Origin: Phaeoceros laevis
Taxonomy: Eukaryota > Anthocerotophyta > Anthocerotopsida > Notothyladales
Length of the DNA: 23,735 nt
Reading direction: 5' to 3'
NCBI GenBank assembly: GCA_049999765.1
Contig: JBNGIQ010009295.1
Location: 1-23,735 of the forward strand
Below the pieces are notes generated by a model. The model did not search any database. It was given only the letters and a program-made list of their open reading frames with translations, and was not told the DNA's origin. The position numbers were made by a program, and so were the translations under genes. This document shows positions 1 through 7,960 of the stretch, one piece after another. Numbering within the stretch: position 1 is the stretch's first letter; every line of letters begins with the position of its first letter.

Positions 1-60
1 CTGATTGCTGGGTATGCACAGCAAGGACTCGGCCAAGAGGCGCTTGTTGTGTATGGATGA
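1..60 (+). pseudogene. PPR motif fragment at the block X edge
   Basis: Frame 1 reads LIAGYAQQGLGQEALVVYG followed by a TGA at 58-60. This is the second helix region of a PLS-type PPR repeat and is nearly the same as the motif at 4156-4230 in the same block. After the stop, no PPR similarity continues. The piece is only the right part of a motif; the left part (DTLATKDVVTWTA) is found on block W at 17021-17065, whose end overlaps this edge by 47 bases. PPR proteins bind organellar RNA. This fragment cannot code for one. Confidence 0.7.
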
Positions 61-231
61 GTCGATGGGGGAAGTCGTGCATCTTTGCTTCTTGAGCCCA
101 ACAATCTCTCGGTCCGCAGGTGTAGCATTTTATGCAAAGAAGGAGCGGGAAGGCCTGATCTTAGCAGACACTGCTTTTTGAGAGGAGACTCATCGAGAAA
201 CATCTTGCCCTAAGTGCATATTATAACGCTA

Positions 232-312
232 GAGTTTTAATAGTGCCTTCTCACTTATTTACAGAGGGATATTTTGCAAATGAAGCTCGTGAGTTTTAAT
301 AGTGCCTTCTCA
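232..312. repeat. 22-bp direct repeat pair
   Basis: The 22-mer gagttttaatagtgccttct plus 'ca' occurs at 232-253 and again at 291-312, with start points 59 bp apart. The bases between are AT-rich and non-coding. It may mark a small slippage duplication upstream of the PPR pseudogene. The same pair recurs at 17444-17465 and 17503-17524. Confidence 0.85.
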
Positions 313-349
313 AACCGGGAAACCTCTCACAGAATCTGCTGAATGTTGT

Positions 350-963
350 ACTGTAGGGTCTCGATATTCTACAGAAGTACCTCAAAAGAATTCAAGTGCT
401 TGAGAATGCGCTCGACCAAGCTCAATCTGCTGCCTCAAAGCCAATCTACACTTCTGGCACTGTGAATGAGGGACAAGACAATTTTTGACCTTGAATGGAA
501 GCTTTTCTGAGGAAGTTAGATGCACCTCCACCACCGACGAGGAATTCAATGCCCGAGCAGGTTGGTCGGCATGCGAGCAGCCAAGTTAAGTTGCAGCTTC
601 CGTGCATGAATTATGATATGTTGCCAATGCGGATTCAAGTGACCTCTGCAGGTGTTGGTGAGGCCCGTGCTGAAGCTGGATGCTTCATATTGTCATACCC
701 ACAAATTTCGGGACAAAAAGAGCATGTTTACAACTTATGTACCACAGCCCCATGTTTGTGCCACCACCTTACATCAGTGAAGGCGGATGAGTACGTCTTT
801 GTAGCTGCCCTTCAAGCTTGTGTATTTGCCGCCGACTTGGAATCTAGGAGAAAGTGCACTCTGCTGTGTCGTACAGTGGCAATCCTGATAACTTGTTTGT
901 TGGCAACTGCCTGGTTGACATGTATGCACAATGTGGTGAGCTAAAAGATCCGCGTCATGTCTT
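350..963 (+). pseudogene. PPR pseudogene, 5' part (split by Harbinger insertion)
   Basis: A degraded PLS-class PPR gene. An N-terminal coiled stretch is readable around 357-488 (ILQKYLKRIQVLENALDQAQ), then the frame shifts and continues from the ATG at 495 (MEAFLRKLDAPPPP). PPR homology proper starts near 775 with KADEYVFVAALQAC. Near 851-854 one base is missing, and the motif resumes in another frame from GTG at 854: NLFVGNCLVDMYAQCGELKD. Coding ends at GTC-TT (959-963), directly at the left end of the transposon. The frame rejoins exactly at 4131 if the transposon and one CTT are removed. PPR proteins of this type usually process or edit plastid or mitochondrial RNA. With at least three frame breaks besides the insertion, this gene is dead. 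I choose no start codon because the frame is broken from the beginning. Confidence 0.82.
961..963. repeat. Target site duplication CTT, left
   Basis: CTT directly before the left inverted repeat, matched by CTT at 4128-4130 after the right one. The PPR frame across the empty site would read GTC TTG GAC. PIF/Harbinger elements favour TWA targets, so CTT is atypical in sequence though correct in length. Confidence 0.88.
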
Positions 964-980
964 GAGGGCTTTCGCACTCG
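964..980 (+). repeat. Left terminal inverted repeat of Harbinger element
   Basis: Seventeen bases (GAGGGCTTTCGCACTCG) matching the reverse complement of 4111-4127 without mismatch. Beyond base 17 the two ends diverge at once. Confidence 0.93.
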
Positions 981-1344
981 CCGGTTTGGGGGGGCTAAAC
1001 ACGAGTTTGGCCCCTCTTTTCACGGTTAAATAACTAGACCGCGTTCGCACCTGCCAAATTGGCCTTTTCTGGCCCGGGCTATTTTAGGTCAATTTTTTGA
1101 GTTTTTAGTGGGGCCAAATATCGTGCCGCCAAAAAGGCCAACGTTAACTTTTCCGGTCCGGGTAGTTGCCCGTCAACCGAGCATAAGCAAAGCGGCCGGA
1201 CCGGAAGTGCACCGCCTGCAAACTCTTTGCTCCCTCCTCGTGCGCGGATTTGGGGTGCGACGCCGTCCCCAAGCTGGAGTTGGTGTCGCTTGTTGGTAGA
1301 TTTCTTGTGGGTTGTCCTCAATTTGAGCTGTGATTTGCAAACGC

Positions 1345-1358
1345 ACATGTATACATGT
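1345..1358. promoter_or_regulatory. 14-bp perfect palindrome upstream of ORF1
   Basis: acatgtatacatgt reads the same on both strands. It lies about 125 bp before the ORF1 start, in the element's left non-coding arm. It may be a protein binding site in the ORF1 promoter; chance is also possible at this length. No clear TATA box is seen. Confidence 0.4.
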
Positions 1359-1482
1359 TGCATCTTTGCAGCTGTGCATTGGTTAGAGACCTCATGGGCA
1401 GTTTGCTCATATGCTGTTTCTCGCACCGGGTGTCGCTTGTGCAGGCTCTTGTGCATCTACCTTAAGCTTGTAAGATAGTAGC

Positions 1483-2623
1483 ATGGCAGACAATGGCAAG
1501 AGGCAGAGGGGGTGGAATTGGGACCTAGATGAAACAAAAGCACTTCTCAATGCCAAGATCGAAGAGTTGAAAGCTAAAAAGCCTTCCGAAGGTTGGACAA
1601 AGTTTTTGGGAACTGCCCAAAAGTGGGAGAAGGTGGCAGAAAATCTGGAATCTCGAACAGCAGCTTCCTGTCATGATAAGTTCGACAAACCGATCAAGCA
1701 ACTTCCTGTCATGATAAGTTCGACAAACTGATCAAGCAGCTTCCTGTCATGATAAGTTCGACAAACTGATCAAGCAGTATAGGAAGCTGCACAACTATGT
1801 GAAAGTGAAATTGACGTCAGGGGGAGGCAACCGCTGGCTTATGAACAAGGCTGAGCGGGCAAAGTTGGGTTTGCCTTTTCCAACAATCTGGACAGAAGAG
1901 CTTTATGATCTTATGGACTATATCCATGGTGGGAGGAAGGTGATTGCAGCTAACAACACAAGCCGCATGGATAGCATGAGTCATGCTCCACCACCTAAGT
2001 TGAAACCTACAAAGCTCATTGCAAGTAGACAGCGGATAGGTGATTGCAGTGGACCAGCTGGAGTTATCATACATGATCTGGAAGAGACTCCTGATGTTGC
2101 TATTGCTGAAAATTTTGATGTCACAGTGGTTGGACTGGCTAAAGGACCTAGTATGGACCATCCCATAGAGCCAACAGTGGTCAACCTTGAGGATCTAGTC
2201 GCATCAAGCTCAACATTGGAGCAAACAATAGCAACAAAAGAAACATCGGCTAATACTACACCGACATCTAAGATCAAGCTTGGGTCCTGTTACTTTACCA
2301 AGACTATTCCTTTGCAAGGCGATACGACTACTGGACCAGGTGGTGATGGTAACCTGGCTACAGGGTCTACTGGAAAAGCAATGAAAAAGAAGAGAAACCC
2401 GGTCGCTGAGGTTCTGAAGGTCAACAATGCTAACCGGGAGGAGTACAGAAAGAAGAAGCTGGAGCTGGAAGCGATGAAACTCAAGTTGAAGGCCGAAGCA
2501 TTCTTGCTGGAGAAGGACAAAGTTGAAGTTGAAAAGGAGCAAGCCGAATCTAGCAAGCGAGTGGAGTCTCTACTACAAACATTTGTGGGATCGGTTGTCG
2601 GTCAGTCCTCAAATCGTCCATGA
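1483..2623 (+). pseudogene. Harbinger ORF1, SANT/Myb-like DNA-binding protein, frameshifted
   Basis: In PIF/Harbinger elements ORF1 binds DNA and helps bring the transposase to the nucleus and to the element ends. The ATG at 1483 opens a SANT/trihelix-like domain with spaced tryptophans (GWNWDLDETKALLNAKIEEL, then GWTKFLGTAQKWEKV, then SRTAASCHDKFDK). The frame stops at 1729-1731. It continues in another frame from about 1778 to the TGA at 2621-2623 (YRKLHNYVKVKLTSGGGNRW, then a middle low-complexity region, then a lysine/glutamate-rich coiled coil REEYRKKKLELEAMKLKLKA near the C terminus). The break is explained by a 38-bp unit present three times (1664-1777). Two extra units add 76 bp, which shifts the frame by one; with one unit the protein would have 354 residues, normal for the family. 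The last 22 bp overlap the transposase 3' end on the other strand. Confidence 0.88.
1664..1777 (+). repeat. 38-bp unit in three tandem copies inside ORF1
   Basis: Units at 1664-1701, 1702-1739 and 1740-1777, each starting cttcctgtcatgataagttc. Units 2 and 3 are the same; unit 1 differs at two positions (cca for ct-type in the lysine-proline codon, and a final a for g). As 38 is not a multiple of three, each extra copy shifts the frame. The third unit runs straight into the correct downstream frame. Confidence 0.95.
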
Positions 2624-3963
2624 AGGTAATTTAGAAGATCTAATCTCAAATGAAACCCTCTGATGTAATCAGAATCAGCAGTGTCTTGATCTTCAAGTTC
2701 ATTGTTTGGTGGAAGGCCTTCAATACGCTCGCTCTCTTGATCATCTTCGTTCATAGCTTGTGGAACTGATGTTGTGTCCTTCCGTAGGATTTTGATGTTG
2801 TGGAGAAGCATGCAAGAGACAACAACCTTCTAAGGTAAAAAATCCACATGCAGTCTTGATCTCCCACTAAGCTCTGACCAGACATTTTTTAAATCACCTA
2901 AGGCGTTTTCAATCTTGGCTCTTGCTTGTGAAAGACGTCTATTAAAACAAACCTGTTCTTCTGACAATGCTAGTCCTGTTCGCTTGTAGGGGATAATCAA
3001 CCAAGGCAAAAAGGGATATCCAGAATCGCCAAAAATGTAAGCTGGCAGATTGATTCCTGTATGCAAGGCTTCGTTAAACAGTTGTCCTAAATTAGCAGCT
3101 GCGAATACCCCTGAATCATGTAGAACTTGAGAATCATGAACTGATCCTGGTGTGCCAACATAGTAGTTTGTGAACAGCTTGCGATGATCACCGATTGCTT
3201 ATAAGTGAATAGAGCATACTTTGTTCCTGCCCACATAGTCTCTCCTGTGCACCGTAGGTTTCTTGATCAGAATATGAGTACCGTCTATGAAACCAATACA
3301 GTTAGGCAATCCACATATCCTTCTGACCCGTTTTGCAATTTGATTACCCCTAGGACCAGTAGGCCACTGTATAACATGCTGAAATACTTGGTTGATTGTA
3401 GGAATAACCTCATGGAGCACTTCATGCACAATTGCAATTCCAATTCCAATTGCGAATTTTTCAGAAACTTGAAGCAAGGTCGATCCTGTTGCAAGCTTGT
3501 ACAAGCACACAGTCACCTTTAAGACTGCAGGTAGAGGGATACGGAACCTGGTCACTTGTTTTGTAATATGTGGTTGTAGGCTTTCAACCAGATACTGGAA
3601 TGTTGCACAACTTACTCTCAAGTTGTCGTTCCATCGGTCTTCCGTAAAATACTGCATTAGTAATCGATTATACCAATCAAGGCTCCTCGGTTTGATGTAC
3701 CACTCTCTCTCTCGTCGGCCATGCAGGTTAGCAAGCACCAATTCAACCTCCTGCTCATCATCAGAAGACTCGGACGATGATGAGCTTGAAGATGCTTCCG
3801 TCAACGAAGGCCTACACCTAGCTTTTGAGAGTAGTTTGTGTAGAAGAACGCATAAGAGAATTGCATGCAACAGCGGGACTTCCATGATTGCTCCATTGCT
3901 CGGGGCGGCAGATCGATTCAACTCCATGCTACCAGCACTCGAGCTCGACCTCACGGCGCACAA
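2602..3963 (-). pseudogene. Harbinger DDE transposase (HARBI1-like), two in-frame stops
   Basis: The minus-strand frame is continuous from 3963 to the TGA at 2604-2602 except for two stops: TAA at 3201-3199 and TAG at 2832-2830. The likely start is the ATG at 3927-3925, since the longer reading begins at TTG; that gives 441 codons. Order: serine/acid-rich N terminus, helix-turn-helix-like region (LRVSCATFQYLVESLQPHIT onward), then a DDE_Tnp_4-type catalytic domain. Catalytic candidates are D215 (GFIDGTHI), D265 (GSVHDSQ) and E340 (AKIENALGDLK); GDSGYP at 300-305 is also conserved. All are present, so the lesions are only the stops at codons 243 and 366. Both positions would fit glutamine (CAA, CAG) with a C-to-T change. 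In the family this enzyme cuts and pastes the element. Its 3' end overlaps ORF1 by 22 bp. Confidence 0.9.
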
Positions 3964-4110
3964 TCTACGTTAGAAATTCAAACGTATCTACCCGGGCCGG
4001 CCAGCTTGGCCCAATTATCGTGAAATGAGTGTAAAAACGAATTAGCTTTTGGCCTAAGCCAATTTAGCGAGGAGTTACTTTTTTGATCTTTTAGCCTTAG
4101 ATTTCTTTCC

Positions 4111-4127
4111 CGAGTGCGAAAGCCCTC
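4111..4127 (-). repeat. Right terminal inverted repeat of Harbinger element
   Basis: Perfect inverted partner of 964-980. It is followed directly by the CTT duplication at 4128-4130. Confidence 0.93.
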
Positions 4128-4130
4128 CTT
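4128..4130. repeat. Target site duplication CTT, right
   Basis: Matches 961-963. The next base, G4131, completes the TTG codon of the interrupted PPR frame. Confidence 0.88.
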
Positions 4131-4410
4131 GGACAGCATGGACGCAAAGGATGTGGTGACATGGAATGCCTTGTTTGCTAGGTATGCACAGCAAGGGCTC
4201 GGCCAAGAGGCGCTTGTTGTGTATGGACAAATGCAGGAGGCGGGCTTCATTTTGGCTGACCATGTTACTTTGGCTTGTTTTTTGAAGGCGTGTGCCGGCA
4301 CTGGTGCCATACAGAAGGGCAGGGAGGTGCAATCACAGATTGTCAAAAGAGGTCTGCTGGATGCTGCAGTGGTGGGCACCTGCCTGGTGGACATGTATGC
4401 AAAATGTGCT
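4131..4410 (+). pseudogene. PPR pseudogene, 3' part (right of Harbinger insertion)
   Basis: Continues the frame broken at 963. It reads DSMDAKDVVTWNALFARYAQ, QGLGQEALVVYGQMQEAGF, then HVTLACFLKACAGTGAIQKG and VVGTCLVDMYAKC. These are consecutive S, P and L type PPR motifs in the right order after the CGELKD end of the left part. Similarity stops after DMYAKC at about 4410. The open frame goes on to 4581, but the rest is not PPR-like, so the true C-terminal repeats are missing. The gene was probably already truncated or was cut by later events. Confidence 0.85.
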
Positions 4411-4592
4411 ACTCACATGTTCAGCCCACAGTGCCTTGCTAAAGCTGGTCTGCAAGACCAGAATGACCGACTCCTTCGTCGTAAGCAATTTCGTCCGTTC
4501 TGTGTCTTGAAGTTTTCGATCAAGGTTGAACGAGCAGTCATGGTTCTGACATTCGGGTATCAGTTCTCGTGTTGTGTTTGACCCCTTCTATT
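4411..4592. other. Unassigned spacer between PPR remnant and reverse-transcriptase remnant
   Basis: No recognisable coding signal. The plus-strand frame stays open to 4581 but lacks PPR residues. A run of eight T (4594-4601 region) closes it and may be the poly(A) tail of the minus-strand retroelement that follows. Confidence 0.4.
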
Positions 4593-5480
4593 GCTTTTTT
4601 TTGTAGCAAGCTCTCAAAGCCTTGGGGTTACAGCGATCGCCATCTGGAGATGATTACGACATTTGGCGACAGCACTATATTACATTACCTGCCAGGTCAA
4701 GGTTTACTGAGTTTCTGTACCTATCCACAACTTTCGTTGCTTCTTCTATGAAGCTGGCTACTCCTTTCATGTCTTCCTGGTTCACGAACGATTTCACGTC
4801 TGTGCTGTGCTGAAAGAGGTTCCTATGTTTGAGATGTGTGCTGTGCTGAAAGAGGTTCCTATGTTTGCATCTCAGCAGGCTTAGGGTGGGGCACATGAAC
4901 AACATGTGGTGTTCATCGTCCAGGACTGGACTGTCACATCGTTTGCAGCAGCGGTTGCGCCTATTTGTGTGTCCTCTGCCTCGCACTGCTTCCAGATTAT
5001 GTCCTCTCAGTCTAAACCTCGCCATCTGGAGAACCTGTTTTCTTGGCAGAATGGTTGACAAGTACGTGCTCCTCTCATATACCGAATCTTTTCTTATGTT
5101 TTGGATATAGTATTGCATGTCTGACGTTTGCGCGTTTATGTCCCACACTCTCTGCGGGTATGCCCTCTGTATAGTTTCTACTCCAAGTGTGGTTATGTCG
5201 TCTCCAGAAATTCCCCAGCGCTCCAACCAGTTCTTCCAACTGTTGCATCCGTCCTCGTTTTTTGTCCCGCTGTAGTTGTAGTAGTAAGACAAGTGCCTGT
5301 CTGGGTAGTCTCTCTCGATCCATGCTTACCACCTTTTGTATGTATCTGATTGTCCGTTTCAGGCTTTCTATTTCGGTGGGGTATTCACCTAGCTCAGCCA
5401 TGATGTTGGCTCGACATGTTTGCTCGTAAGATGTGTACTTTACAGCTATGTACGGTTCACGCCTCCTTGGTTGACGACAA
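4593..5480 (-). pseudogene. Non-LTR retrotransposon reverse transcriptase, C-terminal remnant
   Basis: The minus strand carries two joined frames. From about 5480 to 5293 it reads VKYTSYEQTCRANIMAELGE and then LKRTIRYIQKVVSMDRERLP. A one-base shift near 5292 leads into the frame ending at the stop at 4675. That second frame has QMARFRLRGHNLEAVRGRGH and a zinc-knuckle-like motif C116-x2-C119 ... H129-x4-C134 (CKRCDSPVLDDEHHMLFMC), the pattern found at the C terminus of LINE-type reverse transcriptases. The polymerase domain itself (YADD box) is absent, so this is a 5'-truncated copy, normal for LINEs. Downstream on the minus strand a short A run at about 4601-4594 may be its 3' tail. A 36-bp in-frame duplication lies near the end. 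The element is dead. Confidence 0.72.
4801..4867. repeat. 36-bp in-frame tandem duplication in the retroelement frame
   Basis: tgtgctgtgctgaaagaggt and its continuation occur at 4801-4831 and 4837-4867. The period is 36 bp, twelve codons, giving KHRNLFQHSTHL followed by KHRNLFQHSTDV on the minus strand. It keeps the frame, so it could have arisen before decay. Confidence 0.9.
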
Positions 5481-6142
5481 GTCGCACTCTTCCTGGCAGA
5501 AGGCGTGTGCTCCGATGAGGATCCTTAACTCGGTCTGCCTTTGAGGACATTTAGCGGAAAACGACGAGATCACTGGCAGACTAAATTCTGGAATGCAAAT
5601 CTGGGTTCGCTTGGTTCGCTTTAACAAGAACCTGCTTGAACGGCCTAAGAAGGTGGCCAGCCACCCTTGATCGAGGATGCCCAGCAGTTGCCTGGGTAGC
5701 ATAACTGGGACTTCACCCCATCTTCACACTTAAGGATTGTAGCAATTTGTGACTGGATTTGCTTCGTTCTTCCGACCAGATCACATTGCACAATCCCAAG
5801 TGCTTGTACCTTCTGTAAGATACACATCAGCACGGGCTAGCACTCAATTGTTAGCGAACACATTTACTAGGTAGGGACTGTACAGAAAAATGTGGCTGCA
5901 GGCTTGTCTTGAATCTCTTTACAGCTACCAAATTCTACCCTTCAGGCAATCTGTGCCATGAACCATCAATGGTTTGGGCCATGGCTATGCATGCATACTA
6001 GAATTAATGCTGACCAAATTGTTTTATCCTCACCACCGCCTCTTCAGCTCAATCAACCTGACTCCGATACCTAGGTACTGAAGGCATGAACACCAAAAAG
6101 CCCATGCGGCGGTCACTAGATGCAGAATGGAAAGCAGCTCAC
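5481..6142. other. Stretch without recognised gene
   Basis: Only short frames are present and none has family features I recognise. On the minus strand 5833-5720 reads KVQALGIVQCDLVGRTKQIQ after a plausible splice acceptor (gtatcttacag). It could be an exon, but its phase does not match the candidate exon at 6143-6261. The rest looks intronic or intergenic. Confidence 0.4.
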
Positions 6143-6261
6143 CTGGTTATCTGCATTTGGAGTTGATGCTGCCTTCCTCCTGCTGCCAATACCTTCTCTA
6201 GAGCCATTTCAATCTGAAATAATCCTACTGTTCCAAGGTAATCCTCGACTGTAGGATCTGA
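6143..6261 (-). CDS. Possible internal exon of an unrecognised spliced gene
   Basis: On the minus strand a pyrimidine-rich tract ending in tttcatgtgcag precedes a 119-base open stretch that ends in CCAG|GTGAGC, a near-ideal plant splice donor. It encodes SDPTVEDYLGTVGLFQIEMA and LEKVLAAGGRQHQLQMQIT. The peptide is protein-like, but I cannot assign a family. Phase 2 at the donor does not fit the next visible open stretch (from 5833), so the gene model is incomplete. It could be a fragment of a captured gene or a chance open frame. The tract lies 26 bp from a CACTA-type terminus at 6287. Confidence 0.3.
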
Positions 6262-6419
6262 CTGCACATGAAACTTGGAAACAAAACACTACAAGAATCC
6301 CTTGCCATGAGTCTCACTCAGCACCGCTGGAAAATAGTTTTGAGACAAGCCATCTTCATCATAAGCCACACAATCTTTAACAAGCATCCAGTGGGCGATG
6401 TTATTGTTTCGAGGAGAAA

Positions 6420-6642
6420 CTGCTCTGGCCTGTCACTGTGGCTCCCTGCATTCGTGCTAGGGACAACCAAGTGACGGCACTGCCTAGTTTGAAACTGGTC
6501 TGGCCTGTCACTGTGGCTCCCGGNNNNNNNNNNGGACAACCAAGTGAGAGCACTGCCTAGTTTGAAACTGGTCTGGCCTGCCACTGTGGCTCCCGGCACT
6601 CGTGCTAGGGACAACCAAGTGAGGGCACTGCCTAGTTTCAAA
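6420..6642. repeat. 75-bp tandem repeat, three units, interrupted by 10-N gap
   Basis: Units at 6420-6494, 6495-6567 (containing the gap) and 6568-6642, each with tggcctgtcactgtggctcc or close to it and ending in gcactgcctagttt. Unit 3 shows that the gap replaces about 12 bases, not 10. Read on the minus strand it would give a repeated peptide, but no start or family supports coding. Confidence 0.92.
6524..6533. other. Assembly gap, 10 N
   Basis: Ten N inside the second unit of the 75-bp array. By comparison with unit 3 the missing sequence should be about cactcgtgctag. The right copy of block X ends at exactly the base before this gap. Confidence 0.99.
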
Positions 6643-7448
6643 AAATAGCTGTGTAGCGTCACATGTTCGGCGCAAAAAATGTGTCGTGCTGTGCTCGGAA
6701 TGGAATCGTGAGCGATTCCTGCCGCACCTGAGACACTCTGAAACTTGGGTAAGTATTGTGCCAAAACAATCGGTATGATCACCTGTACGAGGGTAGGAGC
6801 AATGTGGGCGACGGAGCTTTGTAGAGGGGCACTGCTGGTGCGATGACTGGCTGGTCTTGGTGATGATGACTTCCGATTGCTGGTGGCCTGCTTGCACTGT
6901 TCGTGGACATGCCGGATTGGGCTGGCTGTGAAACACGGCGAGCAATGCGACAGAAAGTAGGTAATTATTGATAAAAAGTTAGGCAAGATTGTGATGAGTG
7001 GATGCGCGTTCGGGAGAGGAGTTACGATGCACGCCCCCGCGAGGGTTTCTGGCAAGTGGAAGGTGACCAAAAACGGGCTGGATCGCCGGGTAGATCGCTT
7101 TAGAAACGCAAAAATCTTGGAAATGTTGAAACTTATCTAATATGCGGATCTACCGCAAAAGTCGAAGTCTCAACGCGTTAAAAACGTTTTTGTCAACTGA
7201 TGCGATGTCCCTACCTCGCCCTAGTTACCGTGTGGCTGCACTGTGAAAAGCAAGGGGTAGGGCAAACTGCAGTATTTGCCACAAGTGTGGCAAAAAAAGA
7301 ATGTGGCAAAACCCCCCTTTTCTTGTAGTAGTAGTAAGATTATGGTGTTTTTCGACCGGCGGACAAGGCTGATTCCGAAGGACGATGAGGAGAAAGGGTA
7401 ATAAACAATTGAAACTACACGGATTTAGAACATCCGGATGCGCCTGTC
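6643..7448. other. Non-coding stretch including the right part of the CACTA candidate
   Basis: No supported gene. It contains the imperfect palindrome ttgccacaagtgtggcaa at 7276-7293 (8-bp arms, 2-bp centre) and the candidate CACTA right end at 7330. A gtagtagtag run follows. Confidence 0.5.
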
Positions 7449-7960
7449 ATGTCTGCAGGGCTTAGGGTTGCGACATGTGCGACGTGTGCCCTCGCTTCAG
7501 CCCGGTTGCGAAAGTTGTTGCATCAAGTTTGTTCGCTGCTCTCCTTCAAGAGCGTTCGGGTGTCGTTAATCGACCATTTTCCACCAGCCAGGGTCACTCA
7601 TGGTGGAATCTTGTCTTTGGTATTGTCTTTGGTAAATATATATTGTCTTTGATGGCAGGCGCCAATGGCAAAGAGTGCACTCTGATGAGTTGCACAGTGG
7701 CGTTCCTCTTTTAGAACTTGTTTGTTGGCACCTCCCTGGTGGGCCGCAAGTATATGCAAATTGTGGGGAACAAGATGCCCGGTGGGTTTTGACAGCTGGG
7801 CCACAAAAAGGGGAGACCTGATCAGGCCATACAACTGTACCATCAGATGCGTAAGTCAGGAGGGAAGGGAAAGTGTTCGTGGCCGCCCTTCAAGCTTGTA
7901 ACAAATATTTGCTTCCGACTTTGAATCTGGCAGAAGAGTGCACGTGGTGAGTTGCACAGT
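7449..7960 (+). pseudogene. PPR pseudogene fragment, block Y
   Basis: Between about 7665 and 7945 the plus strand shows broken PPR motifs: NLFVGTSLV with a degraded VDMYAKCG-type end around 7715-7770, then DQAIQLYHQMRKSG (7819-7860), then KVFVAALQAC (7871-7900) and TLNLAEE. The pieces sit in different frames with stops between them, and they align in order with the motifs at 775-955. The ATG frame at 7449-7652 upstream could be its old N terminus, but I see no firm signal. Any product would be non-functional. Confidence 0.62.

Larger units (their letters stand above)
964..4127. mobile_element. PIF/Harbinger-type DNA transposon, 3,164 bp
   Basis: The ends are perfect 17-bp terminal inverted repeats: GAGGGCTTTCGCACTCG at 964-980 and its reverse complement at 4111-4127. 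A 3-bp direct repeat CTT flanks it (961-963 and 4128-4130), the target duplication length of the PIF/Harbinger superfamily. Inside are the two genes typical of that superfamily: a SANT/Myb-like ORF1 on the plus strand and a DDE transposase on the minus strand, converging with a 22-bp overlap of their stops. Subterminal sequence on both ends shares AAATTGGC and GGCCCGGG motifs in inverted order, possible transposase or ORF1 binding sites. The insertion splits a PPR reading frame. Both proteins are inactivated here, so the copy could move only if proteins came from elsewhere. Confidence 0.93.
1..6523. repeat. Left copy of 6,523-bp terminal direct repeat (block X)
   Basis: The sequence from base 1 to 6523 recurs at 17213-23735 with a constant offset of 17,212. 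Every open frame compared in the two copies gives the same translation, and direct comparison of stretches showed no difference. The left copy stops exactly where a 10-N gap begins; the right copy stops at the same base, at the window end. The boundaries therefore follow contig edges rather than a biological target site. The simplest reading is one contig placed twice by a scaffolder. A very recent segmental duplication is the alternative. Functions inside are described on this copy. Confidence 0.97.
6287..7330. mobile_element. Candidate short CACTA-type element
   Basis: CACTACAAGAATCCC at 6287-6301 matches the usual plant CACTA terminus. At 7320-7330 ttcttgtagta is its inverted partner except for the last base (A where G is expected). 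Inside the right end the motif TGTGGCAAAA recurs (7286-7295, 7302-7311), like the subterminal repeats of this superfamily. A 75-bp tandem array lies near the left end. The expected 3-bp target duplication is not seen (aaa left, gta right) and no transposase is encoded. It would be a non-autonomous or decayed copy of about 1.04 kb including the 10-N gap. Confidence 0.38.

Noticed and set aside
1079-1456. Minus-strand open frame of 125 codons in the left arm of the Harbinger element
   Set aside because: No domain, and it lies in the non-coding arm that is shared by such elements. It appears open by chance.
1817-2556. Minus-strand frames opposite ORF1
   Set aside because: Antisense shadows of the lysine/glutamate-rich ORF1; their Phe/Ser-rich composition is what reversed coiled-coil codons give.
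3205-3973. Plus-strand frames opposite the transposase
   Set aside because: They are antisense shadows of a frame with clear DDE motifs.
5457-5833. Upstream polymerase domain of the reverse transcriptase
   Set aside because: No FADD/YADD box or other palm motif is seen in any minus-strand frame; similarity ends near 5480.
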